A stretch of 64,000 nucleotides of DNA. It comes from Rufibacter roseus. GTDB lineage: Bacteria; Bacteroidota; Bacteroidia; Cytophagales; Hymenobacteraceae. The notes below the pieces were generated by a model. That model worked only from the letters and a program-made list of their open reading frames with translations, made no database searches and was not told the DNA's origin. The DNA is taken from NCBI RefSeq assembly GCF_001647285.1, contig NZ_LRML01000019.1, positions 1 to 64,000 of the forward strand, read 5' to 3'. Numbering within the stretch: the first letter of the stretch is position 1; every line of letters starts with the position of its first letter. Positions 18,090-25,901 of the stretch are shown here, in pieces. The position numbers and the translations under genes were made by a program.

Positions 18090-20639
18090 CTACCAGGTCC
18101 TCTTCTTAGTGCCGCGGGTGGGAGGGGCGGAGAGAGGATCTTCGGGCCAGTGGTGTTTAGGATAGCGCCCTCTCAAATCCTTCCGAACATCAAAATAGCC
18201 GGTACTCCAGAAACTGCGGAGGTCGCGGGTGACTTGCACAGGGCGCGAGGCGGGTGAAAGTAAGTGGAGGAGGAGCGGTACTTTGCCGCCGCCTATGCGG
18301 GGAGTGTCTAGCATTCCGAAAACTTCCTGCAGACGCACGGCCAAAACAGGGGCCTCCACATCAGAATAATCTAACGCTATGCGGGAGCCGCTGGGTACCT
18401 CAAAATGCGAGGGGGCTAACCGTTCCATTTCCTGGCGCTGCTCCCAAGTCAGGTCTGCCAATAGTATTTCTTTAAAGTCAAGCTTGGCGACCTGGTCCAT
18501 CGTCCGGAGCCCCAGCAGGTGCGGAGCCAGCCAATCTTCCATGGTAGAGGCTAAGGCGGTATCTGAGACATCGGGCCAAAGGTCTGGCTGAAGGTGGTGC
18601 AGAAAAGCCAGCCTTTGCCGGACTTTCAATGCTTCTTCTGGCCATGGCAGGCGCTCCACGTTTTTTTCCTGAAGAGCCAGCAGCAGTGCTTGGGTCACCA
18701 GTTCAGGGTCGGGAGAAGCCAAAGAAGTTTCTTCCAAGGTAAGGGCACCCAAGGAGGTGATTTGACGGGCTATTACCCGTTCGGTGGCAGCGTCATACCG
18801 CACTTCCTGCTTTTTCTCTAGCTGAGACGAAAAGTACTGTAATATTTCAGCTTTTGAAAGGGGAGCGGCTAACAGTACTCGGGGCTGCTTTCCCAGATCA
18901 AGGTGCGCCACGCCATAGAATTCAGCCTCAGAAAACAGCTCAGTGGCCAGGGTGGCTCGTTGGCCATTCACCAGCCGCACTTTGCCGGAGGTTTCTCTCT
19001 GAGCTAAGCGGTCTGGATAGGCCAAGGCGGTAAGCAATCCGGCAGGGTCTGTGTTTAGATTCCCTTTGGCTAATTTGATTCTTTGCCGCAGGTTCTGGGC
19101 CTGTTCCTTTACTTTTCTAATAGCATTTTCATCTGGCACGAAACCAGGGGTGGGCGGACGTTTTCCGGTCAATAACTCCAGGCGCAGGCCCAAGTCTGGC
19201 AGCGGATTTCCCCACTGAATCTGGATGGGCTTGAGAACATCTCGGTCAGATAACAGGGCAGCCAGATCACAGGCGGTGGTGCCGAAACCTAGCTCATTGC
19301 CCCGCATCACCAGGTGACCCAACCGGGGCGATAAACCCAAAGCTGCCAATGCTTTTCCGTGCGCGGTGGGGTTGCCGTTGTGTTCAATGGCCTCTAATTT
19401 CAGCAGCAGTTCTTTGGCCAAAGCCAGCGCAGCGGCGGGCGGAGTGTCCAGCCACTTCAGATCAGTTACATGCTTTACTCCCCAGATGGAGAGTTCCAAG
19501 GCTAGACCGGTTAAGTCGGCCTCGCAAATCTCCGGCGCTTGCCTGTCGGGGAGTTGCAAATGATCAGCTGAAGACCAAAGGCGGTAACAAACACCAGGCC
19601 CCAAACGACCCGCCCGACCACGGCGCTGATCTGCGGCTGCCTGTGAAACTGGAATGGTAGCCAAGGTGGTGAGGCCGGTTCTGGCCACGAATTTAGGCAC
19701 CCGCGCAAACCCTCCGTCTATCACAATTTTAACGCCTTCAATGGTCAAACTGGTTTCTGCTATACTGGTAGTTAGCACTACCTTCCGTTGCCCCGCCGGA
19801 GCCGGACGAATGGCCGCCATTTGCAGGCTCAAGTTCAGGTCGCCATGCAAGAGGTGTAGGTTTACGTGGGCCGGAAGTTTCTCTTCCAGTACCTGACCAA
19901 TACGGCGCATTTCGCCCATGCCGGGCAGAAACACTAGCACATCGCCCTCTGTTTCCTGTGTCAGGGCCTGACGTATGGCTTTTGGTACCAGGGCAACCAA
20001 TCGTTCGGCGGGACGGGCACCAGATTGAGCTGCTACCTCGGCAGCTGAGAGATAATGCGTTTCTACCGGATACTGCCTGCCCTCGCTGCGGATGACGGGC
20101 GCCTCCAGCCATTGCCCCACCTGAGTGGCGTCTAACGTCGCACTCATGACCACCAACCGCAAATCTGGCCGGAGAACGGCTTGCGCATCTAAAGCCAGAG
20201 CTAAACCTATATCGGCCTGCAGGCTACGCTCATGGAATTCGTCAAAGATAATGGCAGCCACATTTTCTAAACCAGGATCAGACTGCAGCAGGCGCGTGAG
20301 AATTCCTTCCGTGACTACTTCAATTCTGGTTTTGTTGGAGGAAACGTGCTCCATGCGCACCCAATACCCCACCGTCTGGCCAACTTCCTCGCCCAGCAGA
20401 TCGGCCATGCGCTGTGCCGCTGCCCTTGCTGCTAAGCGGCGAGGTTCCAGCACGATGATCTTGCCGTTGTTACGCCAACCGGCCTGCAACAAAGCCAAAG
20501 GCACCAAAGTGGTTTTACCGGCCCCCGGAGGAGCTTCCAACACCGCCCGCGGATTTTGCTCCAGCGCCTCCATCAGGCGCGGAATGGCTTCGGAAACAGG
20601 TAACTCAGGTAAAGGCAAGGGAAAAGAATGCTTCGTCAT
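18090..20639 (-). CDS. hrpB: ATP-dependent RNA helicase HrpB
   Basis: An ~849-residue DEAH-box helicase of the HrpB family. Motif I is PPGAGKTT, motif II DEFH (DEFHERS), motif III SATLD and motif VI QRRGRAGR, followed by the helicase-associated region and the HrpB-specific C-terminus (LASTMEDWLAPHLLG, LDYSDVEAPVLAVRLQEVFG). The length is close to the family norm of ~810-840. I prefer the ATG at 20639 (MTKHSFPLPL); an ATG three codons upstream is possible. HrpB is widespread but its in vivo RNA target is not settled. It is a single gene flanked by palindromic repeats on both sides. Confidence 0.93.
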   Translation of the reverse strand: MTKHSFPLPLPELPVSEAIPRLMEALEQNPRAVLEAPPGAGKTTLVPLALLQAGWRNNGKIIVLEPRRLAARAAAQRMADLLGEEVGQTVGYWVRMEHVSSNKTRIEVVTEGILTRLLQSDPGLENVAAIIFDEFHERSLQADIGLALALDAQAVLRPDLRLVVMSATLDATQVGQWLEAPVIRSEGRQYPVETHYLSAAEVAAQSGARPAERLVALVPKAIRQALTQETEGDVLVFLPGMGEMRRIGQVLEEKLPAHVNLHLLHGDLNLSLQMAAIRPAPAGQRKVVLTTSIAETSLTIEGVKIVIDGGFARVPKFVARTGLTTLATIPVSQAAADQRRGRAGRLGPGVCYRLWSSADHLQLPDRQAPEICEADLTGLALELSIWGVKHVTDLKWLDTPPAAALALAKELLLKLEAIEHNGNPTAHGKALAALGLSPRLGHLVMRGNELGFGTTACDLAALLSDRDVLKPIQIQWGNPLPDLGLRLELLTGKRPPTPGFVPDENAIRKVKEQAQNLRQRIKLAKGNLNTDPAGLLTALAYPDRLAQRETSGKVRLVNGQRATLATELFSEAEFYGVAHLDLGKQPRVLLAAPLSKAEILQYFSSQLEKKQEVRYDAATERVIARQITSLGALTLEETSLASPDPELVTQALLLALQEKNVERLPWPEEALKVRQRLAFLHHLQPDLWPDVSDTALASTMEDWLAPHLLGLRTMDQVAKLDFKEILLADLTWEQRQEMERLAPSHFEVPSGSRIALDYSDVEAPVLAVRLQEVFGMLDTPRIGGGKVPLLLHLLSPASRPVQVTRDLRSFWSTGYFDVRKDLRGRYPKHHWPEDPLSAPPTRGTKKRTW

Positions 20640-20696
20640 CTGCCTCAAATTTCAGCATTCTTTCTGAGTTTTGGTAAAGCCGATGGTGGTGAATAC

Positions 20697-20735
20697 GTTT
20701 TGAAGCTGTTTTTCCAAAAAGAGGGCTAAAACACT
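20697..20735. repeat. Intergenic palindrome copy 7
   Basis: CGTTTTGAAGCTGTTTT, loop, AAAAAGAGGGCTAAAACAC. It lies between the hrpB start and the end of the large secreted-protein gene, both on the minus strand. Confidence 0.75.
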
Positions 20736-20761
20736 TCATACAAGTGGAGGGAGAAGTGCAG

Positions 20762-23700
20762 TTACAGCACCATAATCCTTTTCACTACGGCTCCATTAGA
20801 AGTCTGCACCCGCACGGTGTAAATGCCCGGCCCAAAATGGGAGAGGCTCAATTTCACCTCATCGCCCGGAACAGGTTCCCCCTTTTGTACTAGCAATGTT
20901 TTCCCGATGGCATCATACACTTCTACCTGCTGCACAGTATAGTTGGCCTTGTACCAGTTAACGGTGATCTCGCCGCGGCTAGGGTTCGGGAAAACGGCAA
21001 TGGCGTCTTCCTTGCTCAGGTCTAGAACTGCAAATTCATCTCCGGTAGCTTCCCCTCCGGCCCCTTCAATTTTCACCGCTCCGGTACTCACTCCTTTAGG
21101 TGCTTTTACCACCAAAGTAGTAGGCGTAGCTTCTAAGACAGCCGTGGGTTCCCCATTGAAGAATACCGCATCTGCCTGCCCATCGGCCCCGAAATTCTGG
21201 CCAGTGATGGTGACCAGCGTGCCGGCGCTCCCGCTGTTGGGGCTAAACGAAGTGATAACCGGAGCAGGGATAAAGGTGAAATCAATGGCGGTCTGGGCCG
21301 TGCCTCCGGGCGTCTGCACCTGAATTTTACCCGACTGGGCGTTGGCCGGTACTTTCACCGTGAGGCTATTAGCTGTGGCAGCAATAACTTGAGCCGCTGA
21401 AGTGCCAAAAGTTACAGTGTTGCGGTTAGTAGCTTCTGCGAAATTGCTTCCCTGCAGAGTTACCGTTACGTCTGTCTTTCCTTTGTCTGGGTTGAAGTTG
21501 GTGATGACAGGGCGGTGCCAGACCATGAACTCCTGCGCGGCTTCCACTTGCCCACCTAAGGACTTAATCAAGATTTTTCCTTTTGTGGCAGTGGCGGGAA
21601 CCTCCACCATCAACTGCGTTTTTGTGGCCTCAGTTACTCTTGCTTGCACGCCGTTGAAGTAAACAGTGTCTTCCTGCGCAACTGAAGAAAAATGGGTTCC
21701 AGTTATGGTGACCATGCTGCCCGGTTTTGCCTCAAGTACGGAAAGAGAGCTGATGGTGGGTGGCTGAAAGATAATGTAGTCTGAGCTGCTATGAACGGCT
21801 CCATCTGGGGTAACCACCTTGATTTTCCCGGTGAAGGCATTTGCTGGCACCGTTACTTTTAGTTCTTCGGCAGAGGCACTCTGTACCTGCGCTGCTACCC
21901 CGTTAAAGTAGACCTTGTTGGCGGTGGCATTGACGGCGAAGTTTTTCCCGGTAATGATTACCTGTTGTCCTGCGCGGCTTTGGGTAGGGGTGAAAGACGA
22001 GATAGACGGAGACACGACCACATTCTTGGCCGACAGCTTGCGGTCGCTCAGCACGGGCGGCATGTCGTAGATGCGGTTCTGGATGGTGTTGGTGCGCACC
22101 GGCTCGTTGTAGTCGAAGAAGATGTCGGCCAGGTTCTCTATCAGGTGCTTCTCCGGCAGGTCTGCTTTCGGCCTCACGCTGAACTGGATGAAACCGTTGC
22201 TGCCGGCCTGGTCGGCGGCGCTGTCGGGCAGCATGATGTTGTTGAAGGTGAAGGTGAGCACCGGCTTCTCCTTGCCGCTCACAGACAGCACGTAGGGGTG
22301 CGACACCGCGCCCACCTGGAAGGTGGCCATGTCAAGGTCTACTGAGAGCGTGTCTACCACCACCACTCTATATGCCACGTCGGTGCCGGTGTTCTGGAAC
22401 CGGACGGTGTAGCGGAGGGGGGTGTTGGTGGGGGTATAAAATTCAGAGGTCAATCCCACGGGAACCACCTGTTTGTCGTTGGGATCATAGGAGTCGATGA
22501 TGGGCAGGCAGCTCTCTGAGACTTCCAGCTCAGGGTCGTCGGGCGGCAGGGCCATCATGGCGGGCGCGGGAATGCCATTGTTGCGCGACCTGATCTCCAG
22601 ATTGGCGCTGGCCATGGTCTTGATCGGGTGCCCCTCGGGCTGGTCGGCCTCCAGTCTTATTACCCTGCCGGTGGTGGGGACGCGGAGTACTGTGCTGTCG
22701 CCGGAGGCTAATTGGTATTTGCCTGTCAGAAGCAATTCTTGGTCTTCATACACGCGGAAAGAGAGGCTGTCGGTCATGTTTCCCTCACCTTTGTTTTGGA
22801 GTAAAAAGCGCGCTTGTTCATCTTCTGCAGTAGAGGCGGCAAGGGTAATGTCAGCTTTACTCCATTCCGGCAATACTGGGTATGTATTCACTGGCGTAAT
22901 CCAAGCCTTGGTGCAGACGGTAAGGCCCCTGATGTCGGGGTCGGCGCAGGAGACGGAGTCCAGTATGGAGATAACGCCGCGCTGGCCCGGCTGCAGGGTG
23001 CCCACCTCAAAGAGGTAGTTGCCCTTGGCGTCTCTAGTGAATGGAAGGCTGGCTGATTTGAAGGCCACCTCCGCGGGGAACTGCACTGTCACCTTAGCGT
23101 TGGCCGCCGGGGCAAAGCCGTCGTTGGAGTAGGAGACGGTGGTGACATTCTCCATGCAACGACGCCGCCTGTTAGAGGAGAGGTCTACCTCTAAATATGG
23201 GGAAAGGATGACCTGATTCCCGAAGTTTATATTATTAACTCCACCGTTTGCTGCTGTTACATTAACTGGCTTACCTTCTGCAGCATTATAGCAAATTGGT
23301 GTAATTTTTCTGCCATTCCCTTGGGGAAGGACAGGCTTTACAATGTAGCTACCCGTATCTACATTAATGGCATAATTGCCCTGAGCATCAGAAATTCCAT
23401 AAAAAGGACCAGGATAAGCAGCCACCACCACTGCCTCCATTCCTTTTTCAGATTCATTTGGTGAGCAGTCACCGGACTCTTCCTGGAAAATTTTTCCTTT
23501 GATAAAAGTCTGATGAAGGGAAATGCTAGCGTCAAATAAATTCACGCAAAAAGCATCATAATAGCCGTAGTTTTTAACTGTGTGCTCTCCAGCAGTAAAT
23601 GATTCTAAGTAATACCCTAGCACCTTGCTGACAGAACCAGAGGAAGGTAAGATTTTCATTACCAAGCCAGGAGTACTTTGTCCTAAATTTGATTCCCAAA

Positions 23701-24850
23701 TTATGGTCCCGTTTTGATCATAGCTGGTAATTCTTGGCAAGGGATTATTATTTTCTGCGGTTATATAGCCACCGGCCTGTATTCTGCCTTTTAGATAGGC
23801 AACAGTAAGATAACGGCTGTTATTACTTGGGAAAGCCCCACTTTTAGCCCAGGCTACCTTTCCACTTGGTTCCAACTTGGCAATGAAAGCATCACTAATT
23901 GTGTCTGTGTTAACTGGTGGAGCAGGAGTGTTGAGTTCAATCTTGTCAAATGCTGTTTTACCGCTAAATGTACCTGCCACATATACGTTGTCCTCATCAT
24001 CTAAGGTAAGGTCTATGCCCTCGGTAGAACCTTGCTCTCCCCCAAAAGATTTTGCTTGAAGTACCTCTCCTGTAGGGGAATATTTTACAAAAAGCAGGTT
24101 TTTGACTCCATTAGGGCTGTTGAGATTAAAGCTGCCGTAGTTACCAGAGCTTGAGATGGACCCAACTTGTATTACATCACCTGAATGATCAAATGCTAAG
24201 GAAGAACCCTTAGAAATTAAGTTTTCACCCAAGCCAGCCTTCACCCATTCTAATTGTCCGTTGGTGTTATATTTTAGAACAAAATCGCGCTCTTTACAGC
24301 AGGCTCCGCTATATAGTTGTAGACCAAGAATGCTTGAACTCATGGTGGAACCTGTTATATAAGTGTTGCCGTTTTCATCTGCTATAATCTGCCTTGGATA
24401 AACAGCCGAGAATTGCCCCTCATCTTTAACCCAGAGGTTGTTCAACTCAGAGTCAAATTTGGCAACAACTATAGAGTTTTGTTTTCCATTACCTAAGACG
24501 TAGATAAAACCTTTGCTGTCTACAGTTACCGAAGGGAAATGTTCTCCCAGGGTACGTAAAGATTTGAAATTCTTCAAATTGCCCGCTAGGTCGAAAACCG
24601 CAAGGAAGCTTGCATCAGAACTAACTTCAGTGGAAGAGGTGGTAGAATTAATGTACCCTCTGGTTTCAAGGTAGTGACCCATAGTGCCCACCACGTACAT
24701 GTTGCCTTCTACATCAGTGGCAGCATCATAAACAAAATCAGTGCCTTTGCTGCTGAAGCTAATAGGGTTAAACAGCGCCTGTGAGAAGGTTTTAAGACCT
24801 CCAAGGAAGAAAAAAACAATGAATAGAAGAAATACTATAGGGGTTTTCAT
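20762..24850 (-). CDS. Large T9SS-secreted protein: beta-propeller, DUF11-like, four IPT/TIG domains
   Basis: A 1362-residue secreted protein with signal peptide (to ...LKTFSQ). Residues ~25-440 hold SBBP-like propeller repeats (GNMYVVGTM, GFIYVLGNG, GNTYITGST, DNVYVAGTF). Next come an SdrD-B-like segment (GKIFQEESGDC...YGISDAQGNYAI), a DUF11-type domain and a segment with YDPNDKQVVP and NLADIFFDYNEPVRTNT. Four IPT/TIG domains follow (PTISSLSVLEAKPGSMVTIT and relatives), then a T9SS sorting domain (VFPNPSRGEITVNW). It is probably a surface adhesin or scaffold; the ligand is unknown. It is a paralogue of the gene at 33422-38329, with which it shares nearly identical DNA in the middle. Confidence 0.88.
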   Translation of the reverse strand: MKTPIVFLLFIVFFFLGGLKTFSQALFNPISFSSKGTDFVYDAATDVEGNMYVVGTMGHYLETRGYINSTTSSTEVSSDASFLAVFDLAGNLKNFKSLRTLGEHFPSVTVDSKGFIYVLGNGKQNSIVVAKFDSELNNLWVKDEGQFSAVYPRQIIADENGNTYITGSTMSSSILGLQLYSGACCKERDFVLKYNTNGQLEWVKAGLGENLISKGSSLAFDHSGDVIQVGSISSSGNYGSFNLNSPNGVKNLLFVKYSPTGEVLQAKSFGGEQGSTEGIDLTLDDEDNVYVAGTFSGKTAFDKIELNTPAPPVNTDTISDAFIAKLEPSGKVAWAKSGAFPSNNSRYLTVAYLKGRIQAGGYITAENNNPLPRITSYDQNGTIIWESNLGQSTPGLVMKILPSSGSVSKVLGYYLESFTAGEHTVKNYGYYDAFCVNLFDASISLHQTFIKGKIFQEESGDCSPNESEKGMEAVVVAAYPGPFYGISDAQGNYAINVDTGSYIVKPVLPQGNGRKITPICYNAAEGKPVNVTAANGGVNNINFGNQVILSPYLEVDLSSNRRRRCMENVTTVSYSNDGFAPAANAKVTVQFPAEVAFKSASLPFTRDAKGNYLFEVGTLQPGQRGVISILDSVSCADPDIRGLTVCTKAWITPVNTYPVLPEWSKADITLAASTAEDEQARFLLQNKGEGNMTDSLSFRVYEDQELLLTGKYQLASGDSTVLRVPTTGRVIRLEADQPEGHPIKTMASANLEIRSRNNGIPAPAMMALPPDDPELEVSESCLPIIDSYDPNDKQVVPVGLTSEFYTPTNTPLRYTVRFQNTGTDVAYRVVVVDTLSVDLDMATFQVGAVSHPYVLSVSGKEKPVLTFTFNNIMLPDSAADQAGSNGFIQFSVRPKADLPEKHLIENLADIFFDYNEPVRTNTIQNRIYDMPPVLSDRKLSAKNVVVSPSISSFTPTQSRAGQQVIITGKNFAVNATANKVYFNGVAAQVQSASAEELKVTVPANAFTGKIKVVTPDGAVHSSSDYIIFQPPTISSLSVLEAKPGSMVTITGTHFSSVAQEDTVYFNGVQARVTEATKTQLMVEVPATATKGKILIKSLGGQVEAAQEFMVWHRPVITNFNPDKGKTDVTVTLQGSNFAEATNRNTVTFGTSAAQVIAATANSLTVKVPANAQSGKIQVQTPGGTAQTAIDFTFIPAPVITSFSPNSGSAGTLVTITGQNFGADGQADAVFFNGEPTAVLEATPTTLVVKAPKGVSTGAVKIEGAGGEATGDEFAVLDLSKEDAIAVFPNPSRGEITVNWYKANYTVQQVEVYDAIGKTLLVQKGEPVPGDEVKLSLSHFGPGIYTVRVQTSNGAVVKRIMVL

Positions 24851-24907
24851 AAGCGGGGGTTATGCGCGGATTTAATTTGATATGTAAATTTTCTATGAGT
24901 AAACATA

Positions 24908-24915
24908 CAAAAATA
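24908..24915 (-). promoter_or_regulatory. Bacteroidota -7 promoter box
   Basis: On the minus strand this reads TATTTTTG, a perfect TAnnTTTG box, 58-65 bases before the start of the large T9SS gene. The same octamer precedes its paralogue at 38406-38413. The -33 element is not obvious. Confidence 0.5.
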
Positions 24916-25049
24916 CCAACTAAAAGAAATGAAATAATTCTGTGCGCTTGCACGTAGCCAAAAGGGAGAGTAAGGTAGTTGGAGCTTTTGGATATATAAA
25001 GCAACTAGCTGTTGCAGAATCTACTAGCTGATGCTGCTTTGGAATTTAG

Positions 25050-25197
25050 CCAAAGAAACGGGCAACAAACGGGAAGAGACATTTTGGCGTGCTACCTTAC
25101 ACCAGTTTCTTTCTCTGGGAGAAAGAGTAGCAGGACTTGAACCTGCACTTCCCGAACCTGAATCGAAGTAACTCTTGCCTACGGCACCGTTCTTTGG
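25050..25197 (-). ncRNA. Y RNA-like tRNA mimic, unit A
   Basis: Fourth unit of the array in transcription order. The ends pair (CCAAAGAA with TTCTTTGG). Inside lie the shared 5' block GGTGCCGTAGGCAAGAG and TTACTTCGA, and a 3' GTTGCCC, a variant of the TTGTCGCC seen in the other units. AAGAG pairs with CTCTT as a second helix. The tRNA-like part has a T-arm (GCAGG, loop TTCAAGT, CCTGC) and a capped acceptor-like helix (TCTTTCTC, CCA loop, GAGAAAGA). A degenerate D-arm (TGGTGTAAGGTAGCA) follows. It is the most diverged unit. The Y RNA assignment is inferred from structure and from the adjacent Ro60 gene. Confidence 0.7.
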
Positions 25198-25220
25198 TTA
25201 AAAATTTAATAGGTATTGCC

Positions 25221-25275
25221 AGCTCATTCCCCCCATTGGTAACTGTTTTGTTGGGTACACCAATGGAAATGAGCT
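25221..25275. other. 55-bp stem-loop between Y RNA units A and B
   Basis: AGCTCATT pairs with AATGAGCT (8 bp). After an asymmetric internal loop, CCATTGG pairs with CCAATGG (7 bp), leaving a loop of ~20 bases. It could end transcription of unit B, guide processing between B and A, or be an independent structured RNA. Confidence 0.55.
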
Positions 25276-25306
25276 TCAAATTCTACTTGTAAATAATTAA
25301 GGCACA

Positions 25307-25453
25307 CGAGCGGGCGACAAGCGATAGGAGACTGTACGTTGCTCTACCAACTGAGCTACACCTCCAGTGATAAAAGCTGGTGGAGGTGACGGGACTCGAA
25401 CCCGCGACCCACGGATTAAGGATCGAAGTAACTCCCACCTACGGCACCGCTCG
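25307..25453 (-). ncRNA. Y RNA-like permuted tRNA mimic with encoded CCA, unit B
   Basis: The best tRNA mimic. Reading 5' to 3' on the minus strand: outer stem CGAGCGG, shared GGTGCCGTAGGTGGGAG and TTACTTCGA, then the 3' half of a tRNA (T-arm GCGGG, TTCGAGT, CCCGT; acceptor CACCTCC followed by ACCA). A 12-base linker leads to the 5' half (GGAGGTG, TA, D-arm GCTC AGTTGGTA GAGC), then CTCC, TTGTCGCC and CCGCTCG closing the outer stem. The acceptor strands pair perfectly over seven bases. The order is circularly permuted relative to a normal tRNA, and the anticodon arm is replaced by the Ro-type stem. The encoded CCA and the linker suggest possible RNase P or RNase Z recognition (inference). Confidence 0.8.
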
Positions 25454-25491
25454 TTTTTGCCTTGTTTTTCAGAAATCAGGTCTAAAACAGG
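25452..25491. repeat. Intergenic palindrome copy 8
   Basis: CGTTTTTGCCTTGTTTT, loop, GAAATCAGGTCTAAAACAGG. It lies between Y RNA units C and B and overlaps the 5' end of unit B by two bases. Confidence 0.8.
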
Positions 25492-25496
25492 AGAGG

Positions 25497-25607
25497 GGAA
25501 AGGGCGACAGGCGGCGCGTGCTTACCGCCCTTGCGGACGGGCAGGGCTCGAACCTGCAACGTCAAAAAGACTTACCACGAAGTATCACGCGCCTACGGCA
25601 CCTTTCC
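25497..25607 (-). ncRNA. Y RNA-like minimal tRNA mimic, unit C
   Basis: Second unit in transcription order and the shortest (111 nt). The outer stem is GGAAAGG with CCTTTCC. The shared ends are GGTGCCGTAG and CTGTCGCC, and the upper helix is GGCGCGTG with CACGCGCC (8 bp). Inside are a small hairpin GTC-TTTTT-GAC, a T-arm (GCAGG, loop TTCGAGC, CCTGC) and a six-pair acceptor-like helix CCGTCC/GGGCGG capped by a GCAA tetraloop. There is no D-arm, so the mimic is reduced to the T-arm plus acceptor minihelix. The Ro-type stem is intact, which argues the unit is functional rather than decayed. Confidence 0.75.
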
Positions 25608-25678
25608 TGTTTCTCTGTTTTCTAAGTAAGTTTTAGCGCTTCAAATTTGTTTAGTCTGGTGAGGCCATAAAAGGAGGC

Positions 25679-25818
25679 GGAAAGGGCGACAAGCAACAGG
25701 AGACTGTAAACATTGCTCTACCAACTGAACTACGCCCCCTGGGGAGCGGAGGGACTCGAACCCCCGACACATGCTATCGAATGGAAGTCGAAGTAACTCC
25801 CGTCTACGGCACCTTTCC
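25679..25818 (-). ncRNA. Y RNA-like permuted tRNA mimic, unit D
   Basis: First unit after the Ro60 gene (140 nt). The outer stem is GGAAAGG with CCTTTCC. The shared ends are GGTGCCGTAG and CTTGTCGCC, and a second helix CGGGAG pairs with CTCCTG. The tRNA-like part is permuted: T-arm (GGGGG, loop TTCGAGT, CCCTC), acceptor 3' strand CGCTCCC, a two-base CA link, acceptor 5' strand GGGGGCG (7 bp with one G-U), then TA and the D-arm GTTC AGTTGGTA GAGC. Unlike unit B, no CCA or linker is present, so the acceptor stem is closed. I see no promoter box close to the 5' end; it may be cut from the Ro60 transcript. Confidence 0.78.
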
Positions 25819-25843
25819 TTTTACTTTGTATGGTTCTCAACTT

Positions 25844-25883
25844 GCGTTTTAGGGTCGTTTTCTTAAAAACAGGCCGGAAACGC
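25844..25883. repeat. Intergenic palindrome copy 9
   Basis: GCGTTTTAGGGTCGTTTT, loop, AAAAACAGGCCGGAAACGC. It lies between the Ro60 stop codon and Y RNA unit D. If the family terminates transcription, this copy would control read-through into the RNA array. Confidence 0.8.
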
Positions 25884-25901
25884 TTTTATAGTATTGCAGG
25901 T

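Noticed and set aside
25305-25460. Intact tRNA gene (GGAGGTG acceptor, D-arm and T-arm all present)
   Set aside because: The two halves are in reversed order, the anticodon arm is replaced by a long stem with shared ends, and three neighbouring units have the same plan. A Y RNA-type mimic explains it better.
25367-25636. Open reading frames on the plus strand giving GDGTRTRDPRIK-like peptides
   Set aside because: These are antisense translations of tRNA-like RNA, a well-known annotation artefact.
25050-25818. Permuted tmRNA
   Set aside because: There is no tag reading frame with a resume codon, and four similar units are present rather than one.
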